From contig NZ_CP015750.1 of the NCBI RefSeq assembly GCF_001742185.1, forward strand, positions 2,728,001-2,792,000: a DNA stretch of 64,000 nucleotides. The letters run 5' to 3'. The DNA comes from Pectobacterium wasabiae CFBP 3304 (lineage in GTDB: Bacteria > Pseudomonadota > Gammaproteobacteria > Enterobacterales > Enterobacteriaceae). Shown in pieces: positions 37,232 through 45,012 of this stretch (position 1 is the first letter of the stretch; the number at the start of each line of letters is the position of its first letter). The notes under the pieces were generated by a model. That model ran no database searches and was not told where the DNA came from. It was given only the letters and a program-made list of their open reading frames with translations. Both the position numbers and the translations under genes were made by a program.

Positions 37232-37387
37232 AAAGAGAGGTTCAGTAATATGATATTTCGTTATTATTGAATGACAACATTAAACGTTGATTTTATGAAC
37301 CAAATTTTCTCATCTCCTTCACTTAAATCCTAATAGGAAAGTGATGGGCTTATTATTACATTCAGATTTTAACATAATTTAAGTCTT

Positions 37388-37403
37388 TGTGATAAACATC
37401 GCA
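37388..37403 (+). promoter_or_regulatory. CRP-like site upstream of the TRAP operon
   Basis: TGTGATAAACATCGCA, one mismatch from TGTGA-N6-TCACA, about 290 bp before the TRAP binding-protein gene. Confidence 0.6.
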
Positions 37404-37435
37404 AAATAATTACGTGGCGATAAAAAACGGCGCTT

Positions 37436-37449
37436 ACTTGTATGGTAAT
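37436..37449 (+). promoter_or_regulatory. Putative RspR operator, site 3
   Basis: ACTTGTATGGTAAT, 13 of 14 bases identical to sites 1 and 2, starting 48 nt after the start of the CRP-like site. From here to 37690 the DNA is A/T-rich with no other gene seen. Confidence 0.6.
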
Positions 37450-37689
37450 GGTGTGCAGTGTTTTTTTATTATTAATGGCATAGTGTGATTATGAATGAAG
37501 CATAAGTTAAGTTTGATTGATAAGTGAAATTTAACCAACTGATATTTAAGGATGAACAAACATTAATTAAGACTCGGGGAGTTATTTTTCTAATGCCTTG
37601 GCGGAAAAATATTTTACCCATCGATATGTTAAAAATAGCAGGGCTGGTATTTTTACATGCGTAACTTTTCCTTTGGAGAATAGAGAGAT

Positions 37690-38718
37690 ATGTCAAAATA
37701 TACCTTAAGTTTCGAAATGAAATATTTTTATGTTCTAACATCGGGGATAGGTAGAAAAATAGCACTTGCTTCATTGCTTTCTCTTTTTGCCTTATCTCCT
37801 GTTGCTGCTAAAACCTATGATTTCAACTTGAGCACTGCGTTAGCGCCAGACGATCCTATTTATGCAGGATTTAAAGAATTTAAGAAAAATGTTGAAAAAC
37901 GCACGGATAAAAAAGTGCGAGTGCGGTTATTCCCAAGTGGTCAATTGGGGGCTGATGGGGAGTTGATTCAGCAGGCTCAGGTAGGAAGCAATGTTGGCGT
38001 TCTTACCGATGGCGGTAGGCTGGCGCAATTTGTGCCAGAGTTGGCAATACTAAATGCACCCTTCTTATTGTCAGATTATGAGCAAGCCTCAAAATTTGTC
38101 GCAACTCCCCTATTTAAAGGATGGGAATCACAGTTACAGGATAAATCAGGTTTGGTCAGCCTTTCATTCAACTGGTATCAAGGTTCTCGTATGATGATTA
38201 CGAAAAAACCTTTCACGCAGCCGGCTGATTTAAAAGGTGTCAGAGTAAGAGTACCTGATGCCCCTATCGTTATCGAAACAATCAACTGTATGGGAGCCTC
38301 ACCAACACCTATGGCGTGGTCCGAAGTTTATTCTGCCATTCAGACAGGTGTAGTGGATGCCGCCGAAGCGCACCCAACGGCGTTATACGGTTCTAAGCTC
38401 AATGAGGTGGCTAAATATATTACTAAAACCAATCACTACCACTTAATGACGTCAATTATTGTTGGCAGTAAATGGTTTAGCCAACTTCCCGAAGAATATC
38501 AGAAGATTCTTCATGAGGAATCTTATAATGCAGGCGCATTCGCATCCCAAAAAATTATAGAGCAAAGTAATATCGTTTTAGAAAAAATGACAAAAAGCGG
38601 TGCTAAAGTGGAAGAGATCGATCTCAGTCCTTTTATTACCGCCTGTGCTAATACACCCGCTAAACTTGGATTAGAATCCGCGCGTGATAGTTTGAAAGCC
38701 GCGTTGGGTACCCAATAA
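37690..38718 (+). CDS. TRAP transporter periplasmic binding protein (DctP family)
   Basis: 342-residue solute receptor. A signal peptide lies within the first 40 residues (GRKIALASLLSLFALSPVAA); an internal ATG at 37717 (MKYFYVLTSG) is an alternative start. DctP features: the N-terminal FNLSTALAPDDPIYAGFKEF, the carboxylate-binding arginine region KGVRVRVPDAPIVIETINCM (about 178-197), and PTPMAWSEVYSAIQTGVVDA (about 201-220). TRAP systems import organic or sugar acids with Na+. The genes for the two membrane subunits follow. An RspR-type motif upstream suggests coregulation with rspAB. Confidence 0.9.
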   Translation: MSKYTLSFEMKYFYVLTSGIGRKIALASLLSLFALSPVAAKTYDFNLSTALAPDDPIYAGFKEFKKNVEKRTDKKVRVRLFPSGQLGADGELIQQAQVGSNVGVLTDGGRLAQFVPELAILNAPFLLSDYEQASKFVATPLFKGWESQLQDKSGLVSLSFNWYQGSRMMITKKPFTQPADLKGVRVRVPDAPIVIETINCMGASPTPMAWSEVYSAIQTGVVDAAEAHPTALYGSKLNEVAKYITKTNHYHLMTSIIVGSKWFSQLPEEYQKILHEESYNAGAFASQKIIEQSNIVLEKMTKSGAKVEEIDLSPFITACANTPAKLGLESARDSLKAALGTQ

Positions 38719-38782
38719 ATTAGCTTAATTACCTCTGTGCCGCTCCCGCCTTTATGGCGGGGCGTTGTGTGAGATATTGCAG

Positions 38783-39262
38783 ATGAAAACACTGATTAAA
38801 ATAGAAATAGCCATTGCAAAAATTATGTTTATCATCATGGTGATACTTATTTTGGTTGCGGCTATTGGACGAGCAGTGGGGTATCCACTGATTTGGTCTA
38901 TAGAGATATCCATGGTTTTATTCGCTTGGGTAAGTATGTTCGCTATCCATTATTCTCAAGCCAGTCAACGCAATATGGGAATTGACTTTCTATTGAAGCG
39001 GTTGCCTGAAAAATTACAAAGTGCAATAGATTATATTAATAGGATTTTGATTATATCATTTCTTTGCTTTGGGACTTACTCCGGGTATCTTTTTGCCTGG
39101 GATACTCGAGCCCATGTATTACCTATTTCCGAGATGAACCATGTTTTCTTAAGTGCAGCAGTTCCGACAGGATGTTTGTTAATAATGTTTACCTGTGTTG
39201 AGCAACTGATTGATAAAGTTAAATCCAGTCGAGCATTATCTGTTAGAGGTGATTTACTATGA
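38783..39262 (+). CDS. TRAP transporter small membrane subunit (DctQ family)
   Basis: 159-residue four-helix membrane protein. RAVGYPLIWSIEISMVLFAW (about 30-49) and QRNMGIDFLLKRLP (about 62-75) are DctQ signatures. ATG 38783 is preferred to a TTG at 38765. It ends in an ATGA overlap with the large subunit gene, indicating translational coupling. Confidence 0.88.
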   Translation: MKTLIKIEIAIAKIMFIIMVILILVAAIGRAVGYPLIWSIEISMVLFAWVSMFAIHYSQASQRNMGIDFLLKRLPEKLQSAIDYINRILIISFLCFGTYSGYLFAWDTRAHVLPISEMNHVFLSAAVPTGCLLIMFTCVEQLIDKVKSSRALSVRGDLL

Positions 39263-40542
39263 TATGGTTGACCGGTGTATTATTTATTGTTTTTATGTTG
39301 ATGGGCATGCCTGTAGGATTTGTTATTGCCCTATCAAGTTTGGCCTATTTCTTTACGTCAGATTTTCTACCGCTTGGTATCGCTTTTCAAAAGTTTGCAG
39401 CGCCGACACAGTCATTTCCGATGATTGCAGTTCCTCTGTTTATCCTGGTTGGAAATTTACTGACACGAACAGGTATTACTGAGCGTTTATTAGATTTTGC
39501 TCGTCTACTGACCGGCTGGATGATTGGTGGACTGGCGCAAATTAACGTATTGCTCGCGATGCTGATGGGCGGGGTTGCCGGTTCGGCGGTTGCTGATGCG
39601 TCCATGCAGTCGCGTATGCTCGGGTTCTCTATGATCGATCGGGGCTATCCACGGGCTTATACGGCAGTTGTTATCGCTTTTGCGTCATTGATCACGGCTA
39701 CGTTACCCCCAAGTATCTTGTTAATTTTATTTGGATTTGTGGGGAACGTTTCTATTGGTAAATTATTCCTTGCGGGCATTATTCCAGGCTTTTTGCTGAC
39801 GATAACCCTGATGATAACGAATTACATCATGGCTCGTCGTATGAAAATCCAACCAGAAATGTTGTCAAAGCCGACGTTCAAAGAGGTTATGGTGAGCTTT
39901 CGCCGCGGTTTTTGGGCGCTGATGTTCCCCGTTATTCTCATTGTAGTGATTCGTTTAGGACTGTTTACTACTTCAGAAGCAGGGGCATTTATTGTTCTCT
40001 ACGCCATTATTATTGGTGGTTTGGTTTATAAAGAACTAACTTGGCAAGGGATGCTTGATACGCTGACTGAAACGCTAAGCGATCTTGGTATTGTCATGCT
40101 CTTGGTTATGGCTGCCTTTATTTTGGGGCATATCAGCGTGTTGGACCAGTTGCCCCAGACAATGACTGAGTTCATTACTGAGTTTACAGAAAGCCCGACA
40201 GGTATCATGCTACTGATTTTTGCTTTGGTGCTCGTCATTGGTATGGTTTTGGATGCCAGTCCCCTGGTTCTATTGCTGACCCCAATATTATTGCCTATTG
40301 TGACAGAAATAGGTTATGACCCTATTCATTTCGGAATCATGTTCATTACCTTAACGTTATTGGGAGCGAATACGCCGCCAGTTGGTATTTGTATGTACAC
40401 GGTCTGTGGGATTCTAAAATGTGATACCGTTGATTTTATGAAAGCTTCAGTACCCTACTTATTGGCGTTCATCGTTTTCGTCGCGGTATTATTTATCTTC
40501 CCGCAAACGGTAATGTTCTTGCCTAATTTGCTCATGCCGTAA
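39259..40542 (+). CDS. TRAP transporter large membrane subunit (DctM family)
   Basis: 427-residue protein with about 12 hydrophobic helices; forms the translocation channel with the DctQ subunit. LFILVGNLLTRTGITERLLD (about 60-79), LMGGVAGSAVADASMQSRML (about 101-120) and TATLPPSILLILFGFVGNVS (about 145-164) are the classic DctM motifs. It is last in the three-gene TRAP operon. No clear T-tailed terminator follows, only the imperfect hairpin near 40681. Confidence 0.92.
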   Translation: MIWLTGVLFIVFMLMGMPVGFVIALSSLAYFFTSDFLPLGIAFQKFAAPTQSFPMIAVPLFILVGNLLTRTGITERLLDFARLLTGWMIGGLAQINVLLAMLMGGVAGSAVADASMQSRMLGFSMIDRGYPRAYTAVVIAFASLITATLPPSILLILFGFVGNVSIGKLFLAGIIPGFLLTITLMITNYIMARRMKIQPEMLSKPTFKEVMVSFRRGFWALMFPVILIVVIRLGLFTTSEAGAFIVLYAIIIGGLVYKELTWQGMLDTLTETLSDLGIVMLLVMAAFILGHISVLDQLPQTMTEFITEFTESPTGIMLLIFALVLVIGMVLDASPLVLLLTPILLPIVTEIGYDPIHFGIMFITLTLLGANTPPVGICMYTVCGILKCDTVDFMKASVPYLLAFIVFVAVLFIFPQTVMFLPNLLMP

Positions 40543-40680
40543 TTGACTCACGCCATCGTGTTATTGGTGTTTAATGATGTATTTTTAAATATGAGGTATG
40601 CGCTAAGCAAGCCGAATGTCGGTAGCAGTTAAACGAAACGCGTTTAGGGAACGACTGACTCCCGGCAAGAGGTATTCTGT

Positions 40681-40727
40681 TTCTCATTATCCTCCCACTG
40701 ACTGGTGTGGGTGGGGGGATGAGAGAA
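40681..40727 (+). other. Imperfect long hairpin between the TRAP operon and rspR
   Basis: TTCTCAT...CCTCCCAC pairs with GTGGGTGG...ATGAGAGAA around TGACTGGT. It may end the TRAP transcript or lie in the rspR leader. The remaining intergenic bases 40543-40846 show no gene. Confidence 0.45.
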
Positions 40728-40760
40728 GCTAGCGAATGTGCAGTTTGGTGTATAGCAGGT

Positions 40761-40788
40761 TAGTATGGCAGGCAGTAAGTATGGCGGG
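40761..40788 (+). promoter_or_regulatory. Tandem RspR-like motifs before rspR
   Basis: TAGTATGGCAGG and TAAGTATGGCGGG repeat the GTATGGYRG core of the ACTTGTATGGTAG motif, the two GTATGG cores 16 bp apart, about 60-85 bp before the rspR start. This would fit autoregulation; the match is weaker than at the other sites. Confidence 0.4.
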
Positions 40789-40846
40789 TATAGTCCTGAA
40801 TTAACATGTATCATAAACGGTAAATTTCTTGGGTAAACACAGTGGC

Positions 40847-41533
40847 ATGGATACGTCTTTTCAAATCAACAACAATGAACCAGTAAACCAGCAAATATAT
40901 CGCGTACTGCGCAAAGACATTGTGGAATGCAATATTCCACCGGGCAAGTTGCTGTCTGAAAAAGAAATTTCTGTGCGTTTTGATGTTTCCCGCCAGCCAG
41001 TCAGAGAGGCTTTTATCAAGCTGGCCGAAGCCGGGTTGGTGCAGATCATGCCGCAGCGCGGTACGTTTGTGATGAAGATCTCCGAGCAGCGCGTGGCGGA
41101 GGCCCGTTTTATCCGTCAGGCGTTGGAATGTGCCATTGTGCGCCGGGCAGCCGAAATGGTGACGGATGAACAACTACTAACGCTAGAGCACAACTTACGC
41201 CGTCAGGAACTGGCCGCGCAGAATGAACAGGTGCGTGAGTTTCTTAGCCTCGATGACAGCTTCCATCAGCTTCTGACACAGGTTGCCAACTGTCCGCTGG
41301 CGTGGGAAACCATCGAGTCGATCAAAGCGACGATGGACCGCGTGCGTTTTCTCAGCCTGAGTCAGGTATCTCCCCCGCCAAGCCTGATCCAACAGCACTA
41401 CCTGATTTTTAACGCTCTGAAAGCGCATGACCCCGATGCGGCGGAAAAAGCGATTCGTGAACACTTGCAGGAAATGATCTATTCAATCACGCCGATCGCA
41501 CAACAGAATAGCGACTGGTTCGAGCACGCCTGA
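40847..41533 (+). CDS. rspR: GntR-family (FCD) transcriptional regulator RspR
   Basis: 228-residue regulator, the orthologue of E. coli RspR (YdfH), which controls rspAB. PVNQQIYRVLRKDIVECNIP, SEKEISVRFDVSRQPVREAF (wHTH, about 10-70) and the C-terminal FCD ligand domain (about 80-220; LDDSFHQLLTQVANCPLAWE with metal/ligand His and Asp) match it closely, as does the ending QNSDWF. ATG 40847 is preferred to a TTG at 40829. Position next to the TRAP, yiaK2 and rsp genes makes these its probable targets. Confidence 0.9.
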   Translation: MDTSFQINNNEPVNQQIYRVLRKDIVECNIPPGKLLSEKEISVRFDVSRQPVREAFIKLAEAGLVQIMPQRGTFVMKISEQRVAEARFIRQALECAIVRRAAEMVTDEQLLTLEHNLRRQELAAQNEQVREFLSLDDSFHQLLTQVANCPLAWETIESIKATMDRVRFLSLSQVSPPPSLIQQHYLIFNALKAHDPDAAEKAIREHLQEMIYSITPIAQQNSDWFEHA

Positions 41534-41586
41534 GCGCGTTGAAGAAGGGCTTCCACTTCGATCCTTTAGACAAGCTATTTCATTGG

Positions 41587-41713
41587 TATACCCTAAATAA
41601 TTTGAGTTGCATGAAGGCGGCGACGCAGTGAATCCCCAGGAGCTTACATAAGTAAGTGACTGGGGTGAGTGAGGAAAGCCAACGCATATGCAGCTTGAAG
41701 AATGACGGGTATA
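41587..41713 (-). repeat. ERIC element, canonical subtype
   Basis: 127 bp. It contains the textbook ERIC core GTGAATCCCCAGGAGCTTAC and AAGTAAGTGACTGGGGTGAG, with TATACCCTAAAT and GACGGGTATA ends. It overlaps the immediate 3' flank of the phytase-like gene, whose stop is 4 bp away. Confidence 0.95.
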
Positions 41714-41716
41714 AAG

Positions 41717-43078
41717 CTATTTCAGCGGCTGTGCCAGATGAATCAACCACAGCTCGTTGTCGGCTTCTGGCTTCTGCAATGGTTTGATTGCTAATGTTGT
41801 CTCGACCGCCTTGCCATCTCGCGTAAGTTTGCCGTCGGCCGTCGCCTGATAGTCGTCCGCCTTATCTTTTTCCTTCACGGGAGAGTGCAGCACGGATTGC
41901 AGGCCAAAATCGTTGTCATTGATGACGGCTAGCGTTTGCTTATCAACTAGCGCCAGGCCTTCCACTTTCTCCTGCTGCCAGCCGAGCTTACGCAGGTTAA
42001 CTAACTCCTGCTTGTGCGCCAGCGTAATGCCGCGTTTTTCCAACTGCGCGGGATCGTCAAATTCTGGTGATTTCCCCTCGGCATCGAACGGCGTCAGATC
42101 GCTCGCCTTACTGAGATCGACCAGATAGATGCGGTTCTGCATCTGCTTGTCTTTATCCGCACCTTGCTCGACCAGCAGAATGCGCTGATTATCCAGTGCG
42201 ACGATATCGCCGATCTTGGCATCTTTCGCTTTCTTATAGCTGTCGATGTTGATGGGATAACCCAGCATACGACTGGTTTGCGTTTCCGGGTTAAACATCA
42301 CCAGACGCGTAAACTGCGCTTTGTTTTTGCTTTTACCATCGATATCCAATGTACTTTGCACGGCCATGACGATGGTGCCGTCCGGCAGGCGAGTCAGGCC
42401 TTCAAAACCGCGATTCGGCTGACGCCATTTGATGATATTTGGTAAGCCGCTGGCAACAGAGTGTTCATTACCCGTAGGCGTCGGCCCGAATTTTTGCAGG
42501 ATTTTCCCGCTGGCATCAATATGGATCAGGAAAGGGCCGTATTCGTCACACAGCCAGAAACCGCCCTTGCCATCCGGCGTGATCCCTTCGGTGTCCAGCC
42601 CGCGCTGGCTGGTGCTGAGCGGTTGTAGCGCGTCGTTCAGTGCGACTTCGTTGGTGGTGCCGATAAAATCCGCAGGCAGGGGCAGGCCAGTGATATTGCC
42701 CTCAGCATCGTGCAGCGATCGAGGATTAATGGCTTCGGCGGCTTTCGCGCTAACCCGAATATCCATAATTAGCGGTGCAAAGTCGGGGCTAGCGAAGATC
42801 TTGGCCTCTTTTCCGTCAGACAGCGGTGCATCGGCATTTGGGCCGCGATCGGTGACGGTGGTGAACATCAGGTCATCTCCCTGTTTGCCCGTGAAATAGA
42901 GGCCAGAGCCAATACCAACCGGCAGGCCGTTGGGAAAGTCTTTGGCGAATTTTCCCTGATACGGGACATGATCGCCAGCCGGGAAGGTAACGATATAGCG
43001 CGTTACGCTTTCTCCTTCGGCTTGCGCGCTGAACGGCAGAAATCCGGCAACCAGCAGTGCTAACAATGTATGTTTCAT
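41717..43078 (-). CDS. Secreted esterase-like/phytase-like beta-propeller protein
   Basis: 453-residue exported protein; ATG 43078 starts MKHTLLALLVAGFLPFSAQA, a clear signal peptide, whereas a longer ORF from 43174 would bury it. The body matches the 'esterase-like activity of phytase' family: FTTVTDRGPNAD, LDTEGITPDGKGGFWLCDEY (about 166-185), GFEGLTRLPDGTIVMAVQS, and KVEGLALVDKQTLAVINDND near the C-terminus. These are beta-propeller blades with acidic loops that could bind calcium. The enzymatic role is not established; phosphodiester or phosphate-ester cleavage is a guess from the family name. Confidence 0.78.
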   Translation of the reverse strand: MKHTLLALLVAGFLPFSAQAEGESVTRYIVTFPAGDHVPYQGKFAKDFPNGLPVGIGSGLYFTGKQGDDLMFTTVTDRGPNADAPLSDGKEAKIFASPDFAPLIMDIRVSAKAAEAINPRSLHDAEGNITGLPLPADFIGTTNEVALNDALQPLSTSQRGLDTEGITPDGKGGFWLCDEYGPFLIHIDASGKILQKFGPTPTGNEHSVASGLPNIIKWRQPNRGFEGLTRLPDGTIVMAVQSTLDIDGKSKNKAQFTRLVMFNPETQTSRMLGYPINIDSYKKAKDAKIGDIVALDNQRILLVEQGADKDKQMQNRIYLVDLSKASDLTPFDAEGKSPEFDDPAQLEKRGITLAHKQELVNLRKLGWQQEKVEGLALVDKQTLAVINDNDFGLQSVLHSPVKEKDKADDYQATADGKLTRDGKAVETTLAIKPLQKPEADNELWLIHLAQPLK

Positions 43079-43221
43079 GGGGGGCTCTTTTGATATGAGT
43101 CGATTTGACAGAAGTATCGTCGGAGCATAGATAATAGATATGTCAGTTCTGTGATCGCACTCCTGATTTTGCAAGGAAAGATGCGATTTTTATGGCATAT
43201 CGTTGCTTAGGGAGGGGGGAG

Positions 43222-44436
43222 TTATCCTTTTCCCCTGGGTTTCCTGAAGACGAAAAAGAGTTGCAGCGTGTTGCATAGCACCAGAAAAGCGGTGACGACG
43301 AACACCCAGCGGAACCCCATCAGTGCGGACACGCCGGAGCCCATCAGCGGCCCCAACACGTTGCCCAGGTACATGAATGACTGGTTATAGCCAAAGATAC
43401 GGCCTGTTACCTGCTGGCTGCTGTATTTGACTAATAGCGCCTGCACGGTTGGCATCAGTGCGCCATCGGCAAAGCCCAGCATGAAGCGCAGAATGCCAAG
43501 CTGTGTCGGACTCTGTACCATTGCCATAACCAAGAATAGCAGCACGCTGATCGCCAGCGCGGCGATCAGGACGCGATGTGCGCCAATCCGGTCACCTAAG
43601 CGGCCAAGACGCGGTGCCGATAGCAGCGCGGATACGCCGGGAATGGCGGCAATCACGCCGCTGATAAAGGCAATATTGTCCGTACCGGGAGCCAGATCGC
43701 GGATAAACAAGGTGAGAATGGGGCTGATGGAGCCGTTTGCCATTTGGATCATCATCGTCGTAATGAACAGGCAGATGATGAGCGTTGGATAAGGCAGCGA
43801 AGCAAAAACGGCTTTCCCGCTGAGCCGATTCTCTTTTGTGACCTTAACCACGCTCTCTTTAATCGCGAAAAGCGTAATCAGGAAACTGGTAAACAGCAGG
43901 CCGCCAGTGATGAAAAAGACGATGCGTAGCCCGATGTAATCGGCCATAAAGCCGCCAAATAAAGGGCCGAGGATGACACCAGCGATCTGCCCGGTTGATA
44001 GCATACCCAGCGCCCAACCGCTTTTTTCACGCGGAACCTGCGAGGCGATCAGCGCCATCGCGTTAGGAATGTAGCCGGAGGTCAGCCCCATTAACGAACG
44101 CAGGATGAACAACTGCCACACGTTGGTCGCCAACCCTTGCAACGACATCACGATCGCCATACCGAGTGCGGCGCGCAGCAGCATGAGCTTGCGGCCTTTA
44201 CGGTCGGCGAGGCTTCCCCACAGTGGTGCCACAGCGGCAGAAATGAGAAAAGACGAACTGAAGATCAAACCAGACCACAGGCTCAGCGATTCGTGTGAAT
44301 TAACACCGAGCTGCTCAATGTACAGCGGCAAGAAGGGCAGTATCTGGCTCATGGCCAACCCGGTGAAAAAGCATCCCAGCCAGGCAGAGAAGAGGTTAAG
44401 TTTCCAGGTTTCCATGTGGACGGAAGGGGCCTTCAT
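43222..44436 (-). CDS. mdtG: MdtG-type multidrug MFS efflux pump
   Basis: 404-residue 12-helix MFS transporter. It follows E. coli MdtG throughout: [40 protein letters not shown] (MFS motif A), [20 protein letters not shown] and [21 protein letters not shown]. coli MdtG confers resistance to fosfomycin and deoxycholate when overexpressed. The C-terminus is shorter and ends RKPRGKG. A perfect CRP-consensus palindrome lies about 215 bp upstream, though it may serve the divergent azuC-like gene instead. Confidence 0.9.
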   Translation of the reverse strand: MKAPSVHMETWKLNLFSAWLGCFFTGLAMSQILPFLPLYIEQLGVNSHESLSLWSGLIFSSSFLISAAVAPLWGSLADRKGRKLMLLRAALGMAIVMSLQGLATNVWQLFILRSLMGLTSGYIPNAMALIASQVPREKSGWALGMLSTGQIAGVILGPLFGGFMADYIGLRIVFFITGGLLFTSFLITLFAIKESVVKVTKENRLSGKAVFASLPYPTLIICLFITTMMIQMANGSISPILTLFIRDLAPGTDNIAFISGVIAAIPGVSALLSAPRLGRLGDRIGAHRVLIAALAISVLLFLVMAMVQSPTQLGILRFMLGFADGALMPTVQALLVKYSSQQVTGRIFGYNQSFMYLGNVLGPLMGSGVSALMGFRWVFVVTAFLVLCNTLQLFFVFRKPRGKG

Positions 44437-44648
44437 CAGCGAATAACCAATAGCGAAATCGTGGTGACCGTGCGTGAAAAATGGGCTAACGGACAGTAAA
44501 TAGCGCTCAATTAATAACGAGATGTGACTAAAATTTCGTCTTTCATCATGAGCATAGCATAGCCCGTAGCGTATTGGTCACTAAGAGTAATGATTCGCAA
44601 CAAAAGAAAATCAGCATGGCAGGGAGTTGGTGCGGGTAAATATAATTT

Positions 44649-44664
44649 TGTGATTCACGTCACA
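44649..44664. promoter_or_regulatory. Perfect CRP palindrome
   Basis: TGTGATTCACGTCACA: both half-sites TGTGA and TCACA are exact. It lies 144 bp before the azuC-like gene and 213 bp before mdtG. In E. coli azuC transcription is known to be CRP-controlled, which favours that target. Confidence 0.8.
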
Positions 44665-44807
44665 AAAAATGTGCTTTTGCTAAGCAGGCGTTGTAGAATT
44701 CTTCGACATAAGGCAAAGCATCGCCATTAAGAGAACCGTTATTCCATCGCGTGATTAAAGCTATTGCTTAGTTAAACAATAAGTTAAGTAAAAACAAGGT
44801 GAAAAAA

Positions 44808-44885
44808 GTGCGTAACTTCTTTAAAAAAATGCTGGCGGCTTACCTGAATACTTATAAAGACGTGCCGCCTGGCGCACTGTTCTAA
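44808..44885 (+). CDS. azuC: AzuC-like small protein (25 residues)
   Basis: GTG at 44808 with AAGGTGA about 6 nt upstream opens a 25-codon frame: MRNFFKKMLAAYLNTYKDV followed by PPGALF. The C-terminal half matches E. coli AzuC, which ends with YCKTFKDVPPGNMF. AzuC is a small amphipathic, membrane-associated protein reported to affect GlpD, encoded on a dual-function RNA. The strong terminator at 44909 and a perfect CRP site upstream are consistent with a short independent transcript. Because the frame is so short, standard gene callers will miss it. Confidence 0.82.
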   Translation: MRNFFKKMLAAYLNTYKDVPPGALF

Positions 44886-44908
44886 GAATCTGTGCTATGC
44901 ATCGCATG

Positions 44909-44940
44909 AAACAGGCCGCCATATTGGCGGCCTGTTTATT
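44909..44940 (+). terminator. Terminator after the azuC-like gene
   Basis: AAACAGGCCGCCA / TGGCGGCCTGTTT perfect 13-bp stem with a 3-nt loop, followed by ATTTAT, 24 bp after the stop codon. Confidence 0.9.
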
Positions 44941-45012
44941 TATGGGGCCGACTTATTTTGAGAACCAACGTAACGTGGTTCTGAGCTAGCCCCATACCTT
45001 TTCGTGGTTATC

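Noticed and set aside
37472..37774. 100-codon minus-strand frame before the TRAP genes
   Set aside because: It lies in A/T-rich promoter DNA, overlaps the TRAP binding-protein start and lacks family features.
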